From assembly GCA_017389705.1 (NCBI GenBank), contig JAFPEE010000009.1:1-46691 (forward strand): DNA of 46,691 bases. The letters are read 5' to 3'. Made by a program: the position numbers and the translations under genes. A model generated the notes under the pieces. It ran no database searches. It was not told the origin of the DNA and was given only the letters and a program-made list of their open reading frames with translations. How positions within the stretch are numbered: the stretch's first letter is position 1; every line of letters starts with the position of its first letter. The stretch comes from Prevotella sp. (lineage in GTDB: Bacteria > Bacteroidota > Bacteroidia > Bacteroidales > Bacteroidaceae). Shown piece after piece: positions 8,457 to 16,561 of the stretch.

Positions 8457-9680
8457 TTATAAATTCTTCACTATCAACGTCGAGTTGGTACCTCCAAAGC
8501 CGAACGAGTTGCTGAGGAAGGTGTCGAAGTGAGCCTCGATGGTCTCGGGCACCACATTGACACAGGCTGTCTCGTCGTCAGGATTCTCGAAGTTCACGTT
8601 ACCAGCAATGAAATTGTTCTTCATCATCAGCATGGTATAGATAATCTCTGATGCACCAGCCATCCACATCTCATGACCTGTCTGACTCTTGGTAGAGGTG
8701 ACGGGAACACGATAGTCGCCAAAAATCTGAGCGATGGCCTGTGCCTCACGACTGTCGCCAATCTTGGTCGAGGTGGCATGAGCGTTCACATAGCCAATTT
8801 CCTTGACCTGAATGCCACTCTTCTCCAGACAAAGCTCCAGCGAGCGTGCAGGACCTGCTACGTTAGGTGTGGAGATGTGGTCGCCATTGCCTGAGAATCC
8901 CCAGCTGACAATCTCTGCCAGAATGGGAGCGCCACGCTTCACAGCACTCTCGTAATCTTCTACCACCAGGGTAGCAGCGCCACCACCAGGTACCAGACCA
9001 TTACGGTCGCGGTCGAAGGGACGACTGGCTTTGGTGGGGTCGTTGTCGTCACGAAGAGCAAACGACTGGATGCCATCGAACGATGCCACACCAAACATAT
9101 TGGCCTCCTGAGCACCGCCACAGACAACACAGTCCTGCAGACCGTTCTTGATGAGCAACCATGCCAGACCTATCGACTGCGAACCAGAAGCACAGGCAGC
9201 AGAGGCTGTCAGGTTGATGCCCTTCAGGTGGAACAGGCAGGCCAGATTCATGGTTACCGTCGAGTTCATAGACTGAAAAATAGCACCACTGCCACAAGCT
9301 GCCGTGGAGCCAAACTGACGGAACTTGTCCAACGCCTTCATCGTAGCCTCAGCCACTGAGTCATTGCCATAGATAATGCCTACCTCGTGACTGTCAATAT
9401 AATCCTGCTCCAAACGGGCAGCAGCCAACGCATCGCGAGTGGCCATATAAGCATACTGTGCCTCTTCAGGCATGAACTGACGGAAGTTACGGTTCACAAA
9501 GGGTTTCAAGTCAGCTTTGGGCACATTGGCACAGAAGGGCGAGCGGAAACCAGCGTCCACACGCTCCTGACTGAATATGATTCCACTCTTGCCTTCGTAC
9601 AACGACTGGCGCACCTCATCCAACGTCGTTCCCAAGCACGACCAGATGCCCATTCCTGTAATTACTACTCTTCTTTCCAT
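8457..9680 (-). CDS. Beta-ketoacyl-ACP synthase, FabB/FabF-like
   Basis: 407 residues of the thiolase-fold KAS I/II family. The catalytic Cys163 is in 'TASAACASGSQ', His301 in 'NAHATST', Lys331 and His336 in 'TSTKSQTGHEMWMAGAS'. The usual GHLLGAAGA stretch after the second His is replaced by GHEMWMAGAS, so this is not the housekeeping FabF (present at 29033). It would condense malonyl units onto the chain held by the adjacent carrier protein. No second ketosynthase or chain-length factor follows, unlike full aryl-polyene loci. Gap to the GNAT gene is 17 bp. Confidence 0.87.
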   Translation of the reverse strand: MERRVVITGMGIWSCLGTTLDEVRQSLYEGKSGIIFSQERVDAGFRSPFCANVPKADLKPFVNRNFRQFMPEEAQYAYMATRDALAAARLEQDYIDSHEVGIIYGNDSVAEATMKALDKFRQFGSTAACGSGAIFQSMNSTVTMNLACLFHLKGINLTASAACASGSQSIGLAWLLIKNGLQDCVVCGGAQEANMFGVASFDGIQSFALRDDNDPTKASRPFDRDRNGLVPGGGAATLVVEDYESAVKRGAPILAEIVSWGFSGNGDHISTPNVAGPARSLELCLEKSGIQVKEIGYVNAHATSTKIGDSREAQAIAQIFGDYRVPVTSTKSQTGHEMWMAGASEIIYTMLMMKNNFIAGNVNFENPDDETACVNVVPETIEAHFDTFLSNSFGFGGTNSTLIVKNL

Positions 9681-9697
9681 TTTTTGATATCAAAATT

Positions 9698-10837
9698 TTA
9701 ATCCTTAATCTTCATCGTATAACACCTTCTACGCTTTACGTATTCAGGCTTCAGGGGTTTCCACTGCGACAGCTCGCGAACATTATTCTCCAACTGCGGA
9801 CCTGTTTCAGCCCAACGGAATCCGTACTTATTATATATAGGTATCAGGTCGTCGAAGAACATGGCGTTGACACCTAACCCCTGATAGTCTGGACGAACGG
9901 CAATGAGCAGCATCTCGGCATTGTCCTCGCGATGCCAGCGCAAAGCTTTTAGCAGATAGTACCAACCCATGGGCCACAGACGTCCGTGGGCCTTCTGCAT
10001 AGGACGCGACAAGCTGCCCATCGAGATAGCGACACCAACCACTTCGTTCTGTTCGTTCAGAACAACGGGAATGAGCTGCTTGTCAACCAACCTCAGATAT
10101 TTGTGTATGAACTCGTCTATCTGTCGCGACGACAGGGCTGAGAATCCAAAGATGGACTTATACGACTCGTTCAGCAGCTCGAAGACCTTACGGCCATAGT
10201 TTTCCTCATATATCTGCTTGTTGGTCAGCTTAATGACTCGCAGGCCTATCTGTTCGCGGGCATACTGTGCCACACGGGCATATCTGGCTGGAATCTCCTG
10301 AGGAATCTCGATATGTATCTGCAACCAGTCCACCTCCTTCTGGAATCCCATCTGCTCCATATGTTGGGGATAGTAGGCTGGATTGTATATGGTGTTGATA
10401 GAACCCATCAGATGGAAATCCTCGACCAGCATACCTTCCTTGTCGAAGTCGGTAATACCCATCGGGCCCTGAATCGTGTCCATACCTCGCTCGCGACCCC
10501 ACGTCTCGACAGCCTCTATCAGAGCTTTTGACACTTCTTTGTCGTCTTCAAACTCTATCATGGAGAAACGCACATTACGTGTCTGCCAACATTCGTTGGC
10601 CTTGCGATTGACAATGCCTACTACACGTCCTGAAGGCACTCCGTCACGATAGGCTACAAAAGGCTGTATGTCTGAAAACTCCAAGGCACTGTTGTGATGG
10701 GGATCAAAAAGCTTGGGCACGTCACCCTCAAGGTCTGGCACATACTGACCATTATCACGATAGATAGCGTGAGGCACACAGATGAAATCGTTCATCTGCT
10801 GGTGATTCTTGACTGCTATGACCTTTACCTCACTCAT
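9698..10837 (-). CDS. GNAT-fold N-acyltransferase-like protein
   Basis: 379 residues counted from the ATG at 10835-10837, which overlaps the AraC stop (TGATG); a GTG one codon upstream is possible. The C-terminal part ('MLLIAVRPDYQGLGVNAMFF', residues about 305-325) matches the acetyl-CoA-binding signature of GNAT proteins, and the N-terminal half ('GPMGITDFDKEGMLVEDF') matches a Bacteroidota family usually labelled GNAT or hypothetical. The substrate is unknown. As the second gene of the operon it could transfer or release the finished acyl chain from the carrier protein, which is inference only. Confidence 0.72.
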   Translation of the reverse strand: MSEVKVIAVKNHQQMNDFICVPHAIYRDNGQYVPDLEGDVPKLFDPHHNSALEFSDIQPFVAYRDGVPSGRVVGIVNRKANECWQTRNVRFSMIEFEDDKEVSKALIEAVETWGRERGMDTIQGPMGITDFDKEGMLVEDFHLMGSINTIYNPAYYPQHMEQMGFQKEVDWLQIHIEIPQEIPARYARVAQYAREQIGLRVIKLTNKQIYEENYGRKVFELLNESYKSIFGFSALSSRQIDEFIHKYLRLVDKQLIPVVLNEQNEVVGVAISMGSLSRPMQKAHGRLWPMGWYYLLKALRWHREDNAEMLLIAVRPDYQGLGVNAMFFDDLIPIYNKYGFRWAETGPQLENNVRELSQWKPLKPEYVKRRRCYTMKIKD

Positions 10838-11691
10838 CACACTATGCGTTTATGATCATTCCTATACTCTACTGGTGTGACACCTGCCTCCTCGCGGAAA
10901 TACTGACCGAAGAACGACGAGTTGGGGAATCCCAGACGATTGGAGATTTCCTTCACCGTCAGGTCGCTATCTCTCAGCAGCGAATAGCAGTCTTGCATGA
11001 CGCTTTCCGTTATCCAGCGCATGGGGCTCTTGCCACTCACCTTCTTACTGATGGCAGACAGGTATTTGGAAGTGATATTCAGCTGCTCAGCATAATAGGT
11101 CACGCGCTGACGCTTCTGCTCCTGTTCTGACAAGAGCTGCAGGAAACGGTTGAACAGCTCTTTGTCGTGCGTGGTCGACACATCGTCTGCTGACGACATG
11201 TCCTCATGGCGTAACAGCTCCTCACAAACGAGCAATACCATGGTGCGCAGGAAGGAGACAACCATCTCGCGGAACAGCACAGGCGTTGTGCTGCCTTTGA
11301 AAATAGTCTGCGCATAGCTTTGCAATCCTGAAAGCCAGCCAGCCTCCTCGATAACGTATATCTCTTTCATATACATGGCCTTGTTCCAGATGTTCACCTG
11401 ATTACCCAAGACTGACTTCAGCAGACGCTCGGAAACCATCAAGGCACCTGCTTTCACATCCGTGCTGATCAGCATGGGTTGTACCAGCTTGCCGGCTGGA
11501 ATCAGCAACAGCTGACCGGCACCTACTTTCACTTGGTTGTTGCCCCCAACCTCTACTAAGATACGTCCTCCTCGACAGTAAGTAATGGTATTGTATTCCA
11601 TCCTTAGAGTAGATAGGTTCTCGACCTCTCGCAGGTTATCAACAAACAGCACCTCATCTCCCAAGGCATGTACAATGTTGAGCTTGTTCAT
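10837..11691 (-). CDS. AraC-family transcriptional regulator
   Basis: 284 residues from the ATG at 11689-11691; a longer frame from a TTG at 11718 is less likely. An N-terminal cupin-like sensor domain ('NTITYCRGGRILVEVGGNN', 'GQLLLIPAGKLVQPM') is followed by two helix-turn-helix motifs: 'YAEQLNITSKYLSAISKK' and 'VKEISNRLGFPNSSFFGQYF'. The ending 'AGVTPVEYRNDH' is the standard AraC close. It is the first gene of the lipid operon and overlaps the next by one base, so it probably controls the operon, possibly by autoregulation. A TAATTTTG -10-like element lies at 11716-11723 on the minus strand, but no -33 TTTG is at proper spacing. Confidence 0.9.
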   Translation of the reverse strand: MNKLNIVHALGDEVLFVDNLREVENLSTLRMEYNTITYCRGGRILVEVGGNNQVKVGAGQLLLIPAGKLVQPMLISTDVKAGALMVSERLLKSVLGNQVNIWNKAMYMKEIYVIEEAGWLSGLQSYAQTIFKGSTTPVLFREMVVSFLRTMVLLVCEELLRHEDMSSADDVSTTHDKELFNRFLQLLSEQEQKRQRVTYYAEQLNITSKYLSAISKKVSGKSPMRWITESVMQDCYSLLRDSDLTVKEISNRLGFPNSSFFGQYFREEAGVTPVEYRNDHKRIV

Positions 11692-11828
11692 AAACGACTT
11701 CTTATAAATTGGGTGCAAAATTAAACATTTTATTCCAAATACCGACGTTCGTTCTTTCGTGCATTATGTTCTTTTTTGTCTTTTTGTTACAAAATGGACA
11801 TATTACAAGTGAATTTGACAGCCTAAGG

Positions 11829-11860
11829 TTTGGATTTTCTGCATTTAATGCCTATCTTTG
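11829..11860 (+). promoter_or_regulatory. Bacteroidota promoter for the ComEC-like gene
   Basis: TTTG at 11829-11832, a 20-bp spacer, then TATCTTTG at 11853-11860, a full match to the Bacteroidota consensus. The chosen ATG starts at 11866, only 5 bp beyond, so the transcript would have almost no leader. Confidence 0.7.
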
Positions 11861-11865
11861 ACCCC

Positions 11866-13032
11866 ATGAAACTGTATGCACCCCTGCTTCCGTTGGCCGT
11901 TTGTCTGATCATAGGCATTGTGCTCAGCAGCTTCCTTGGCGACTGGACCGTCATGCTGGTCTGGCTGGCTGTTGCTGTCGTGTTGGTCAGCCTATTGTCG
12001 CGATGGCCACGATGGCAGACCATCGGCATCTGGTTTTGTATGGTACTACTGGGTATGACGATGGGTGCCCGGCAGCAGCCTCATCCCTCCAGGCAGACGC
12101 CTAACGAGACGGCAATGCAGATGCGCCAACAAATGATGGAACGCTACCGGCAATGGGGTGTTTCTGACGAGGTTTTTGGCGTGGTGACAGCAATGAGCCT
12201 GGGCGAGAAGTCGCAACTGGAATGGGAACTGAAGGATACGTACTCGAAGGTAGGAGCAGCTCATATCCTGGCTTTAAGCGGACTGCACCTCATGATCATC
12301 TATGCTTTCATCTCGCTGTTTATCGCCTGGCGACGTTTCAGGATGTTGTCGCAGATTATCATCATTGTGGCTATCTGGGCCTTTGCCTTTCTGGTAGGTA
12401 TGTCGCCCAGCGTCGTGCGCTCAGCATTCATGATAAGCATCTATGCCCTACTCTCTCTGGGTCATCGAGAACGACTGTCTGTCAATACGTTAGCCCTGAC
12501 AGCCATCGTCATGCTTTTGTTCAGCCCACAGTCGCTCTATGACATCAGCTTCCAGTTGTCGTTCATGGCTGTGCTTGCCATCATGTTGTTCCATCCGTTG
12601 TTCTGTCAGGTGTTACCGCCCCATATCCTGCAACGCCACCGCTGGCTGAACGCCCTCTGGGGAATGGTTACCGTATCGGTGTCTGCGCAGCTGGGAACAG
12701 CGCCCCTGATAGCTTACTACTTCGGACGCTTCTCCACCTATTTTCTCTTGAGCAATTTCGTCGTTGTGCCTCTGGCTACCGCTGTTCTCTACCTTACCCT
12801 GGCATCCGTGCTGACAGGCTGGTGGACGGGGCTGCAACAACTGCTGGTAACGATACTCTCTGCTGTCGTCATCCTGATGAACCGTCTGCTGCAGGCCATC
12901 AGCCACCTGCCCTATTGCACCATAGAAGGCCTCCACCCAACAGGATGGCAGGTAGTCTTCTTGTATCTCATGATAGGTAGCGCCTATGTTTTGCTTAGCC
13001 TAAGATTTGCAACAACTCGTCAAAGTGTGTGA
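11866..13032 (+). CDS. ComEC/Rec2-family membrane protein (short form)
   Basis: 388 residues from the ATG at 11866; ATG 11848 and TTG 11830 are in frame but lie before or inside the promoter. Many membrane helices; the ComEC core is recognisable in 'AHILALSGLHLMIIY', 'GMSPSVVRSAFMI' and 'SLYDISFQLSFMAVLAI'. ComEC forms the inner-membrane channel for DNA uptake. Full-length relatives are around 700 residues, with an N-terminal DUF4131/OB region and sometimes a metallo-beta-lactamase domain; here only about 90 residues precede the core and nothing follows it. The 3' end overlaps the convergent HAD gene by 38 bp. No other competence gene is nearby. Confidence 0.82.
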   Translation: MKLYAPLLPLAVCLIIGIVLSSFLGDWTVMLVWLAVAVVLVSLLSRWPRWQTIGIWFCMVLLGMTMGARQQPHPSRQTPNETAMQMRQQMMERYRQWGVSDEVFGVVTAMSLGEKSQLEWELKDTYSKVGAAHILALSGLHLMIIYAFISLFIAWRRFRMLSQIIIIVAIWAFAFLVGMSPSVVRSAFMISIYALLSLGHRERLSVNTLALTAIVMLLFSPQSLYDISFQLSFMAVLAIMLFHPLFCQVLPPHILQRHRWLNALWGMVTVSVSAQLGTAPLIAYYFGRFSTYFLLSNFVVVPLATAVLYLTLASVLTGWWTGLQQLLVTILSAVVILMNRLLQAISHLPYCTIEGLHPTGWQVVFLYLMIGSAYVLLSLRFATTRQSV

Positions 13033-13702
13033 TTTTCTGTAAACGCTCGTGAGGATATTCCTCCGACTTCTCCAACTCCCATACTACGTGGAAGGGGATA
13101 TGTACCGTATAGGCTCCTGCTGCCAAGGCTGGCGCTATGTCTGAACGGAAAGAGTTGCCCACCATCAGCGTCTGCTCCGGGGCTACACCAAGGTTCTCGC
13201 AAAGCTGACGATACTCCTTCTCAGTCTTGTTCGACACCGTTTCCATGTGCGAGAAGTAACGCTCCAGACCTGATCGCTGCAGCTTGTTCTCCTGGTCTAG
13301 CAGCTCACCCTTCGTAAACACCACCAGCTGGTATCTTCTTGACAGCGACAGCTGCTCCAGCGTCTCTTTCACCTCAGGCAGAGGCGTCGTAGGGAAGGTC
13401 AGCAACTCTCTACCCAAATCCAGCAGCTTCATCACAACGTCGCCCGTCAGCTGCTCATGGCTTATACGCACAGCATTCTCTATCAGCGACAACGTGAAAG
13501 CCTTTGTGCCATAACCCGTCAAAGGCAGGTTTGAACGCTCCGTGGCAAACAAGCCCTCACTCACTTCGCGGGCCGTCGCCCACGGACTGAGCAAGTCGCA
13601 ACACTTACGTTCCACCTCGTCAAACCACGACTGGCAGTCCCACAACGTGTCATCAGCATCGAAAGCCACCACACGAACGTCATTCCACTTCCTTATATTC
13701 AT
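12995..13702 (-). CDS. HAD-superfamily hydrolase (probable phosphatase)
   Basis: 235 residues. Motif I is 'FDADDTLWD' with nucleophile Asp15 and acid/base Asp17; motif II is the Thr of 'VVFTKG'; motif III is a Lys in 'SNKTEKEY'; motif IV is 'MVGNSFRSDIAPALAAG'. The helical cap lies between about residues 20 and 100. This is a standard phosphatase/phosphoglycolate-phosphatase-like layout; the substrate is unknown. It is transcribed against the ComEC-like gene and shares its last 38 bp. Confidence 0.88.
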   Translation of the reverse strand: MNIRKWNDVRVVAFDADDTLWDCQSWFDEVERKCCDLLSPWATAREVSEGLFATERSNLPLTGYGTKAFTLSLIENAVRISHEQLTGDVVMKLLDLGRELLTFPTTPLPEVKETLEQLSLSRRYQLVVFTKGELLDQENKLQRSGLERYFSHMETVSNKTEKEYRQLCENLGVAPEQTLMVGNSFRSDIAPALAAGAYTVHIPFHVVWELEKSEEYPHERLQKITHFDELLQILG

Positions 13703-13834
13703 TCTATCTTTTGTTTCCTATGAGGTACAGCTCGTTTCTGGAGCGACTTTTTTAAAAATCGATTGCAAAGATACACTTTTTTCCTTAAATGACCTAACGA
13801 AGGGGGAGTAAACGTTTTGCGACCTAACCACCTG

Positions 13835-13932
13835 TTACAATTGAAGGGCCTTCGTCTTACGACTGAAGGGTGCTCACATTACGATTGAAGGGCCTTCGCA
13901 TTACGAGTGAGCAGTGTTCACATTACGATTGA
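13835..13932. repeat. 22-bp tandem repeat, 4.5 units
   Basis: Exact 22-bp register: units start at 13835, 13857, 13879 and 13901, with a partial fifth at 13923-13932. Each begins TTAC(A/G)A; units 1 and 3 share TTGAAGGGCCTTCG and units 2 and 4 end in TCACA, so the array looks like a duplicated 44-bp dimer. It occupies the gene-free stretch between the HAD gene and the DUF2147 promoter. A related copy lies at 40782-40805. Confidence 0.88.
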
Positions 13933-13936
13933 TATT

Positions 13937-13968
13937 TTTGGAGGTTGGGAGTAATTTTTGTAACTTTG
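13937..13968 (+). promoter_or_regulatory. Bacteroidota promoter for the DUF2147 gene
   Basis: TTTG at 13937-13940, a 20-bp spacer, TAACTTTG at 13961-13968; the ATG is 32 bp further on. The -33 element abuts the end of the 22-bp repeat array. Confidence 0.75.
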
Positions 13969-14000
13969 CACGCAAATCATCATTTCAAAAGCAAAAGGAT

Positions 14001-14396
14001 ATGAAAAAGTTCGTTTTAAGCATGATGCTGGCTTGCTTTGCGCTGGCAGGTTATTCACAGGACATTTTGGGCAAGTGGGTCACTGAGTCAGGCGACGCCC
14101 ACGTGGAAATCTATGAGCAGGGCGGCAAGCTGAATGGAAAGATCGTATGGCTTCAGAAAGGACCTGAAACCAAGGACACCCACAACCCTGACGAGAAGCT
14201 GCGCAGCCGCAAGCTGATGGGTGTGAACATTCTTTCCGGTCTGCAGAAGAAGAAGGATAAGTGGGAAGGTGGCCGCATCTACAACCCGAAGAACGGCAAG
14301 GACTACAAGTGCGCTATCTGGCCTGACGGTGACAAGCTGAAGGTACGTGGCTATATAGGGTTCCTGTACGAAACCCAGACGTGGACGAGAAAGTAA
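14001..14396 (+). CDS. DUF2147 secreted protein
   Basis: 131 residues from the ATG at 14001; an upstream in-frame start lies inside the repeat array and is rejected. A signal peptide (MKKFVLSMMLACFALAGYSQ) precedes a small beta-rich domain typical of DUF2147: 'ILGKWVTESGDAHVEIYE', 'GKIYN'-like 'GGRIYNPKNGKDYKCAIW', and the end 'VRGYIGFLYETQTWTRK'. Family members are periplasmic or extracytoplasmic proteins of unknown function. It is single-gene, with its own promoter. The stop codon lies inside a 10-bp palindrome that could form a hairpin. Confidence 0.88.
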   Translation: MKKFVLSMMLACFALAGYSQDILGKWVTESGDAHVEIYEQGGKLNGKIVWLQKGPETKDTHNPDEKLRSRKLMGVNILSGLQKKKDKWEGGRIYNPKNGKDYKCAIWPDGDKLKVRGYIGFLYETQTWTRK

Positions 14397-14410
14397 GGCT
14401 CCTTACTTTC
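14389..14410. terminator. Palindromic hairpin at the DUF2147 stop codon
   Basis: GAAAGTAAGG (14389-14398) and CCTTACTTTC (14401-14410) form a perfect inverted repeat including the TAA stop. There is no T-tract on either side, so it may block transcription from either strand or protect the 3' end rather than act as a classical terminator. Confidence 0.4.
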
Positions 14411-14438
14411 ACGCAAAAGACCAACAAAGCATATCAGC

Positions 14439-16391
14439 TCATTGGGCACGTGCTGTCACAGCCATCTCGAAGGGTGTGGCAGGCAGGTTGTTTTGTCCGT
14501 AGAGGTTGGCATTGAGGGGGTTATCCTTCCAGGCATAGCGTACCTTGACGGGCAATGGAATGGGCGATTGAATGATTACCTGCGTACCATTGGCCTCGGC
14601 CTCGGCATTGACGAAACGTCCGTCCTGGCCAGCCACCTCGAAACCTACAACGGCACCTGTACGCAGGGGCTGGTCGAAGGTAAGGGTGAACAGGCTGTTG
14701 TCAGCTGACCATTGACCTTTCAGAGGCTCTGCCGAGAGTGTGACTTGCTTCTGGAAGACCAGACGATCGAAGCAGAGGCCTATGCGTTCAGCTGCCTCCT
14801 TCTTTCGCAGGGGATGGATATCCACCGTCTCGCCTAGGTCGATGAGACATGCCAATGCTGCATGGGGGTCGCTGGCAGCAACGGTACGCTGAGCCTCACG
14901 CAGAGTTGCCCACCCTGAGTTCTGAGGCTTCTCGCTAGGCTCCATGAAGTTCGCCAGCTGGACTATCGAGAAGGGCATCGTAGGATCATTCCATAATGTA
15001 CGCCATTTTCCCATCATTTTTCGCAACAAATCAGCATAGGTTGAGGGGTTTCCGGTATTGGACTCTCCCTGATACCAAACTACCCCACTAAGGGCATAGG
15101 GTGCCAACGGATAGAGAACAGCATTATACAGAGTGGTGGCCATATTCTGCAATGATGCATCGCCACTTGGGCAGGCTGGCATTTCTGCTCCTGCATGATG
15201 ACGCCACTGAGGACTTAGCGCTACATAGTCCTTAGGCAGAGGATTCTGACTGAAACGGTCGGGTCCGAAAGCCAGCAGATAGGGCTTCTCCTTGATGAAA
15301 TGAACAGTACCATACTTATTGACAAAACGAATGGTAATGACATTGTCGCCCTCGCGCAGCAATCCCTCAGGGATGTCATAGCGACGAGGCGGATACTGAT
15401 AGTAAGTGCGACCAACCTCCTTACCATTGACATAGGTGAAGTCAGCGTCAAACAGCGTACCCAGCAACAGACGTGCCGGCTGGCCTGCATGCGCCTTGTC
15501 AATATGAACATGCTGACGAAGCCAGATGCTGCCTACGATGCCACGTCCATTGGTCTTTGCCCAGTCGTTGACGTACTGGTTGACCAAGGGCCAGGTACTA
15601 TCGTCGTAGTCGAGGGCCGAGAAATGTCCAGCCACACCAGGGTCCTTAGCATCGAGCAACTGACGCCAACGCTGGTCTGCCTGCTGGTTGAACTGCTGCT
15701 GGGACTTCACCAGCTGGTCGTCCTGATAGAGCTTCGTCTTCTCCACCTGCAGCGGATAGTCGCGCTCCAGCGAGTCGGCACTAATCCATGCCTCGATAGG
15801 CGTACCGCCCCAGCTGTTGACAATGATGCCCTGGGCTACACCCGTCTGCTGTTGCATACGCTTTCCCAGGAAGGAGCCGATGGCAGAGAAGAACCAGGCA
15901 TTCTGCTTGTTCAGTGGCTTCCAGTTGATAGCGGTAGGACGGATATCATCCTGAACGCCCTTGGTGTTTGTTTCGTTTTGAACACGGAACAGGCGTACCT
16001 TATTATTGTCAAAATGGTCGATTTCATCGGGATATTGAGGATAGACACGCTCAATGGTTACGTCGATGTTCGACTGTCCTGAACAGAGCCATACATCGCC
16101 CACCAGCACATCAGTCAATGCCACGTCGTTCACCATCATGGTATAGGGACCACCCGCCTTCATCTTAGGCAAATCGATACGCCAGCGACCATTGGCATCG
16201 GCCACAGTAGCATATTGTTTCTTATTCCAACGGATAATGACCTTCTCCTGTGGGTCGGCCTTACCCCAAACAGGGATAGGCTTACCACGCTGTAACACCA
16301 TACCAGACTGAAACAACTGAGGGAGTTGTACTTTGGCCTCGACAGAAAGCGCAAGAACCATGAAGACGAAGAAAAGAAATTGTTTTTTCAT
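14439..16391 (-). CDS. SGNH carbohydrate O-acetylesterase (sialate O-acetylesterase family)
   Basis: 650 residues from the ATG at 16389-16391; a longer frame upstream has no signal peptide and is rejected. A signal peptide (MKKQFLFFVFMVLALSVEA) is followed by a beta domain, then the SGNH block 'WLCSGQSNIDVTIE' (nucleophile Ser107), a second block 'VVWYQGESNTGNPSTYA', and Asp/His in 'ETVDIHPLRKKEAAERIG'. Between them sits an inserted galactose-binding-like jelly roll ('GSIWLRQHVHIDKAHAG'). It would remove acetyl groups from sugars. Beside a GH10 xylanase and GH43 enzyme, acetylated xylo-oligosaccharide is a more likely substrate than sialic acid; a similar esterase (XynE) is reported in Prevotella xylan clusters. 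Confidence 0.85.
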   Translation of the reverse strand: MKKQFLFFVFMVLALSVEAKVQLPQLFQSGMVLQRGKPIPVWGKADPQEKVIIRWNKKQYATVADANGRWRIDLPKMKAGGPYTMMVNDVALTDVLVGDVWLCSGQSNIDVTIERVYPQYPDEIDHFDNNKVRLFRVQNETNTKGVQDDIRPTAINWKPLNKQNAWFFSAIGSFLGKRMQQQTGVAQGIIVNSWGGTPIEAWISADSLERDYPLQVEKTKLYQDDQLVKSQQQFNQQADQRWRQLLDAKDPGVAGHFSALDYDDSTWPLVNQYVNDWAKTNGRGIVGSIWLRQHVHIDKAHAGQPARLLLGTLFDADFTYVNGKEVGRTYYQYPPRRYDIPEGLLREGDNVITIRFVNKYGTVHFIKEKPYLLAFGPDRFSQNPLPKDYVALSPQWRHHAGAEMPACPSGDASLQNMATTLYNAVLYPLAPYALSGVVWYQGESNTGNPSTYADLLRKMMGKWRTLWNDPTMPFSIVQLANFMEPSEKPQNSGWATLREAQRTVAASDPHAALACLIDLGETVDIHPLRKKEAAERIGLCFDRLVFQKQVTLSAEPLKGQWSADNSLFTLTFDQPLRTGAVVGFEVAGQDGRFVNAEAEANGTQVIIQSPIPLPVKVRYAWKDNPLNANLYGQNNLPATPFEMAVTARAQ

Positions 16392-16407
16392 TGCTTTAAG
16401 TTTTTTG

Positions 16408-16442
16408 CAAATGTAGGCATTTTCTGCGATAAAACCATCAAA
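16408..16442 (-). promoter_or_regulatory. Promoter of the O-acetylesterase gene
   Basis: On the minus strand, TACATTTG (16408-16415) is preceded by TTTG (16439-16442) with a 23-bp spacer, slightly longer than usual. The ATG is 16 bp downstream of the -7 box. It faces away from the transporter promoter, making a compact divergent control region. Confidence 0.55.
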
Positions 16443-16502
16443 ATCAACCACTTTCTTCGAACATGAAACAAATCGAGATAGTTTTTGTAACATGCGAAAA
16501 CG

Positions 16503-16530
16503 TTGATTTCAGCGGAAACCCGTAACTTTG
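16503..16530 (+). promoter_or_regulatory. Promoter of the transporter-GH10-GH43-sigma operon
   Basis: TAACTTTG at 16523-16530 is a full -7 match. The -33 box is weak: only TTG at 16503-16505, 17 bp away. A weak -33 suggests the need for an activator, which is not encoded in the window. The ATG is 31 bp downstream. Confidence 0.55.
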
Positions 16531-16561
16531 CACTCAGAAGAATTAAAAAACCTAAGCAAAC

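Noticed and set aside
207-11691. Complete aryl-polyene or flexirubin cluster
   Set aside because: Ammonia lyase, DarA/DarB, second ketosynthase, acyltransferase and thioesterase genes are not present, so only a resemblance is claimed.
13835-13932. CRISPR array
   Set aside because: The units are contiguous without unique spacers, and no cas gene is present. The same applies to 27821-27902.
15300-16082. 260-codon frame opposite the O-acetylesterase
   Set aside because: It is antisense to a gene with a clear SGNH active site and has no recognisable motif or start context.
16408-16530. SusC/SusD-type polysaccharide utilisation locus
   Set aside because: No TonB-dependent receptor, SusD or hybrid two-component regulator is encoded around the xylan genes in this window.
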